Notes under the pieces: generated by a model
Seen by the model: only the letters and a program-made list of their open reading frames with translations
The model's database searches: none
What the model was told of the DNA's origin: nothing
Translations under genes and position numbers: made by a program
Shown: positions 16,194 to 18,287 of the stretch, piece after piece
Layout of the letters: the number at the start of each line of letters is the position of its first letter
How positions within the stretch are numbered: the first letter of the stretch is position 1
NCBI GenBank assembly: GCA_964480945.1
Contig: CAYZRX010000078.1
Coordinates: 1-18,287 of the forward strand
DNA length: 18,287 nt
Direction: 5' to 3'
From: VGWB01 sp964480945
Lineage (GTDB): Bacteria > Bacteroidota > Ignavibacteria > UBA10030

Positions 16194-18287
16194 TTACCGA
16201 GGGCCTGGGGGCAGATGGTTCGTCAGGTACCACGTCAACAGCGTATAGACGTGACGCGTGGTGTTTTCCCCCTCATAGATGCCGTGGCTGCGGTTGGGAT
16301 ACTCCATGAAGGAGAAGACCTTGTTTGCTTTGATGAGCGCATTGATCAGGCGCTCCGAACCCTGGTAGTGCACGTTATCGTCGCCGCTTCCGTGAACGAG
16401 CAGCAGATTTCCTTCCAGGTTGCCGGCATAGGTGATCGGCGAGCCATCACGGAATCCTTCGACGTTGTCGTCGGGCAGGCCCATGTAGCGTTCTTGATAG
16501 GTTGCGTCATAAAGATGCTGATCGGGCACGGGCGCAACGGACATCCCCGTCTTGTAAAGATCGGGATAGCGGAAGAGTAGATTGAGTGTCATCGACCCGC
16601 CGCCGCTCCAGCCCCAGACGCCGACGCGCGACGCGTCAATGAAGGACCATTCACGCTCCATTTCTCGCAGAGCAGCGGACTGATCCTTCGAGGCAAGGAT
16701 GCCGATCTGCCGGTAAATGATTTTCCGCCAGGCCCTGCCGCGTGGTGCCGGAGTGCCCCGGTTATCGATGCTCGCCACGATGTAGCCCTGTTGCGTCAGC
16801 ATCAGATGCCAGAGGTATCTCGATCCGCCCCATCGGTCGATCACCGTCTGCCCGGCGGGCTCACCGTAGACGTGGATCAGCAGCGGGTAGTGCTTGCCTG
16901 GGTCGAAATCCGGCGGGAGCATACGCCATCCATCGAGCTCCACGTTGCCGCCAATCTTCACTCGGAAGAACGACATCTCTCCCCGAGCCAACGCGTTGAC
17001 CTTCTCCCTGAGCTCTTTGTTATCCTGCAAGACCCGAACGGTCTTGTGGCTCGGAAGCTGGACGAGGTCGATCGCAGGAGGATCGCTGAAAGACGAAAAG
17101 GTGTGAAGCGCCCATTCCGAGCTCGGCGCGATCTGGTACGAATGCGTGCCGGGCATCGAGGCGGGCGTCAGAAGCTGCGGCTTCCCGGGCTTCGCGATGC
17201 TCGTCCTGTAGAGATAGCGCTGGGTCGCGTTCGAAGGGGACGCGATGAAGTAGAGGTAGCCGTTTCGATCATCGATCTGCTCGATGCTGATCACGTCGTA
17301 GTCGCCCGGCGTCAGAAGCTGAATCTGCTTTCCGTCGCGCGAGACCATGTAGACATGCCGCCACCCGTCTCGTTCGCTCACCCACGTGAATCGCTTCCCC
17401 CCATCGAACCACTTGAGGTCGTCGACCACCTCCACCCACGTGCTGTCCGTCTCGCGGAGAATCGTTCGCACTTGCCCGGTTTCCGCGTCGCCCAACATGA
17501 GGTTATCAACATTCTGCAGCCTGTTCATCTGCTGCAGCACGACCTCTTTGGAGCTCGCTGCCCACTCCATCCTTGGAATGTAGTTGTTCCTCTGATCTCC
17601 TGAAACTTCAAACCAACGCGTTGCTCCACCTCCGGAACTGACGACACCGACCCGGCACGCGGAAAGGGTCGTGCCAACCTTCGGGTATTGCACGGGGATG
17701 ATATACGGGTACAGGGAATCGGTGTCGTTGATCAGGAAGAAGTCGCGGATCCCGGAAGCGTCGAGCTGCCAGTAGGCGATCCGGTTCCCGTCCGGGCTCC
17801 ATCGGAAGCCATCCCGGTCAGACCATTCTTCCTCATATACCCAGTCAAACGTTCCATTGATAATGGTCGTCGAACCGTCGCTCGTGAGCTGGCGGATGGC
17901 GCCGGAGGAGAGGTCTTCGACGTACAGGTTGTGTTCGCGGACATACGCGACACGGTCACCCTGCGGCGAGAACTTGGCAAACATCAGCGTCGAGGCCGGC
18001 GCATCTCCGCCGAGCTTCTTCATCTTCCATGACTGAAGATCGATCACCCAGTAGTCGCCCCTCGTGTTCTGACGCCACACTCTCTTTGAGTTCGTGTAGA
18101 GCAGGAGCTCCTTTCCATCGGGCGACCAGTTATAGTCCTCGATGGCCAGCGGCTGGTCTCCGCCGGGCGGGACGAGCTTTTCCGCCGGGACGAGGATCTC
18201 ACGACGGCCCGATTTCGTGTCATAGCGGACGATTTCGCGCCCTCCCACACTCGATTGGGACCGCTCGACGGTCGTATACGCTTTGCC
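16194..18287 (-). CDS. S9B dipeptidyl peptidase IV family protein (5' end outside window)
   Basis: The frame is open to the right edge, giving 697 residues; the N-terminus with the export signal is cut off. The first part is a DPP-IV-type beta-propeller with repeated blades (NWSPDGKEL, KFSPQGDRV, RWSPDGNRIAYW) and the DWVYEEEW motif (Glu152-154 of the visible part), whose paired glutamates hold the free N-terminus of substrates in DPP-IV. The C-terminal alpha/beta-hydrolase has VWGWSGGGS (Ser561), GSGDDNVHYQ (Asp636) and NRSHGIYEGE (His668), a complete triad. Family members remove N-terminal Xaa-Pro or Xaa-Ala dipeptides, usually in the periplasm or at the surface. The nucleophile elbow is GWSGGG rather than the animal GWSYGG. 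The gap to the M64 gene is 25 bases, so they are co-transcribed. An in-frame GTG at 18248 is not the start, since coding continues upstream. Confidence 0.92.
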   Translation of the reverse strand, partial: GKAYTTVERSQSSVGGREIVRYDTKSGRREILVPAEKLVPPGGDQPLAIEDYNWSPDGKELLLYTNSKRVWRQNTRGDYWVIDLQSWKMKKLGGDAPASTLMFAKFSPQGDRVAYVREHNLYVEDLSSGAIRQLTSDGSTTIINGTFDWVYEEEWSDRDGFRWSPDGNRIAYWQLDASGIRDFFLINDTDSLYPYIIPVQYPKVGTTLSACRVGVVSSGGGATRWFEVSGDQRNNYIPRMEWAASSKEVVLQQMNRLQNVDNLMLGDAETGQVRTILRETDSTWVEVVDDLKWFDGGKRFTWVSERDGWRHVYMVSRDGKQIQLLTPGDYDVISIEQIDDRNGYLYFIASPSNATQRYLYRTSIAKPGKPQLLTPASMPGTHSYQIAPSSEWALHTFSSFSDPPAIDLVQLPSHKTVRVLQDNKELREKVNALARGEMSFFRVKIGGNVELDGWRMLPPDFDPGKHYPLLIHVYGEPAGQTVIDRWGGSRYLWHLMLTQQGYIVASIDNRGTPAPRGRAWRKIIYRQIGILASKDQSAALREMEREWSFIDASRVGVWGWSGGGSMTLNLLFRYPDLYKTGMSVAPVPDQHLYDATYQERYMGLPDDNVEGFRDGSPITYAGNLEGNLLLVHGSGDDNVHYQGSERLINALIKANKVFSFMEYPNRSHGIYEGENTTRHVYTLLTWYLTNHLPPGPR

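Noticed and set aside
16791..17603. 270-residue open frame on the plus strand
   Set aside because: Antisense to the DPP-IV-type peptidase; no family features.
18138..18190. TCCGCC-rich inverted repeat resembling the palindromic element in PL9
   Set aside because: TCCGCCGGGCGGGA lacks the 3-base loop and exact GGCGGA arm, has no second unit, and is part of a normal coding stretch.
1..18287. CRISPR arrays, tRNA or rRNA genes, transposases, integration sites
   Set aside because: No regularly spaced repeats, no tRNA-like cloverleaf segments noticed, and no transposase or integrase frames on either strand.

Overview
The window reads as a chromosomal piece from a member of the FCB group (Bacteroidota/Ignavibacteriota side), carrying a plant cell-wall (pectin) degradation locus. 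The lineage evidence is two secreted proteins ending in type IX secretion (T9SS) type A sorting domains, a PorV/PorQ-family outer-membrane protein, and a TonB-dependent receptor with an N-terminal carboxypeptidase-regulatory-like domain. Base composition looks mid-50s % GC by eye. Several genes have clear Shine-Dalgarno sequences and the best promoter candidates have TTGACA -35 boxes. This fits an Ignavibacteria-like lineage better than Bacteroides proper, but it is an inference; no rRNA or marker gene is present.

All nine genes lie on the minus strand, so transcription runs from high to low coordinates. Positions 18287-12307 hold a tightly packed group: a DPP-IV-type dipeptidyl peptidase (5' end outside the window), an M64 metallopeptidase and a GH127 beta-L-arabinofuranosidase. 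Positions 12306-12051 are intergenic and contain a strong candidate promoter for kduD (12050-11289). Positions 11288-10787 are a 502-base gene-free region with a second candidate promoter, short direct repeats and inverted repeats. From 10786 to the left edge runs a six-gene candidate operon: PL9 pectate lyase, GH28 polygalacturonase, TonB-dependent receptor, T9SS-sorted protein of unknown function, PorV/PorQ-family protein, and a second outer-membrane barrel protein cut by the left edge.

The genes make sense together as a pectin route. The PL9 lyase carries a T9SS sorting domain and should work at or outside the cell surface. The TonB-dependent receptor could import the released oligogalacturonides. 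GH28 has a signal peptide but no sorting domain and is probably periplasmic. KduD acts in the cytoplasm on the unsaturated-uronate branch (diketo-deoxygluconate to KDG). KduI, KDG kinase, an inner-membrane transporter and a regulator are not seen. No SusD-like lipoprotein is seen next to the receptor; a T9SS-sorted protein and a PorV-like protein occupy that place.

The most unusual local signal is an exactly 30-base, two-hairpin palindrome inserted in frame (9434-9463) in the middle of the conserved NPF-NPATDISY motif of the PL9 sorting domain. Two further points deserve attention. One is the cassette of receptor, T9SS cargo and PorV-like protein. The other is the GH127/M64/DPP operon, which could be a module for breaking down hydroxyproline-rich cell-wall glycoproteins (extensins).
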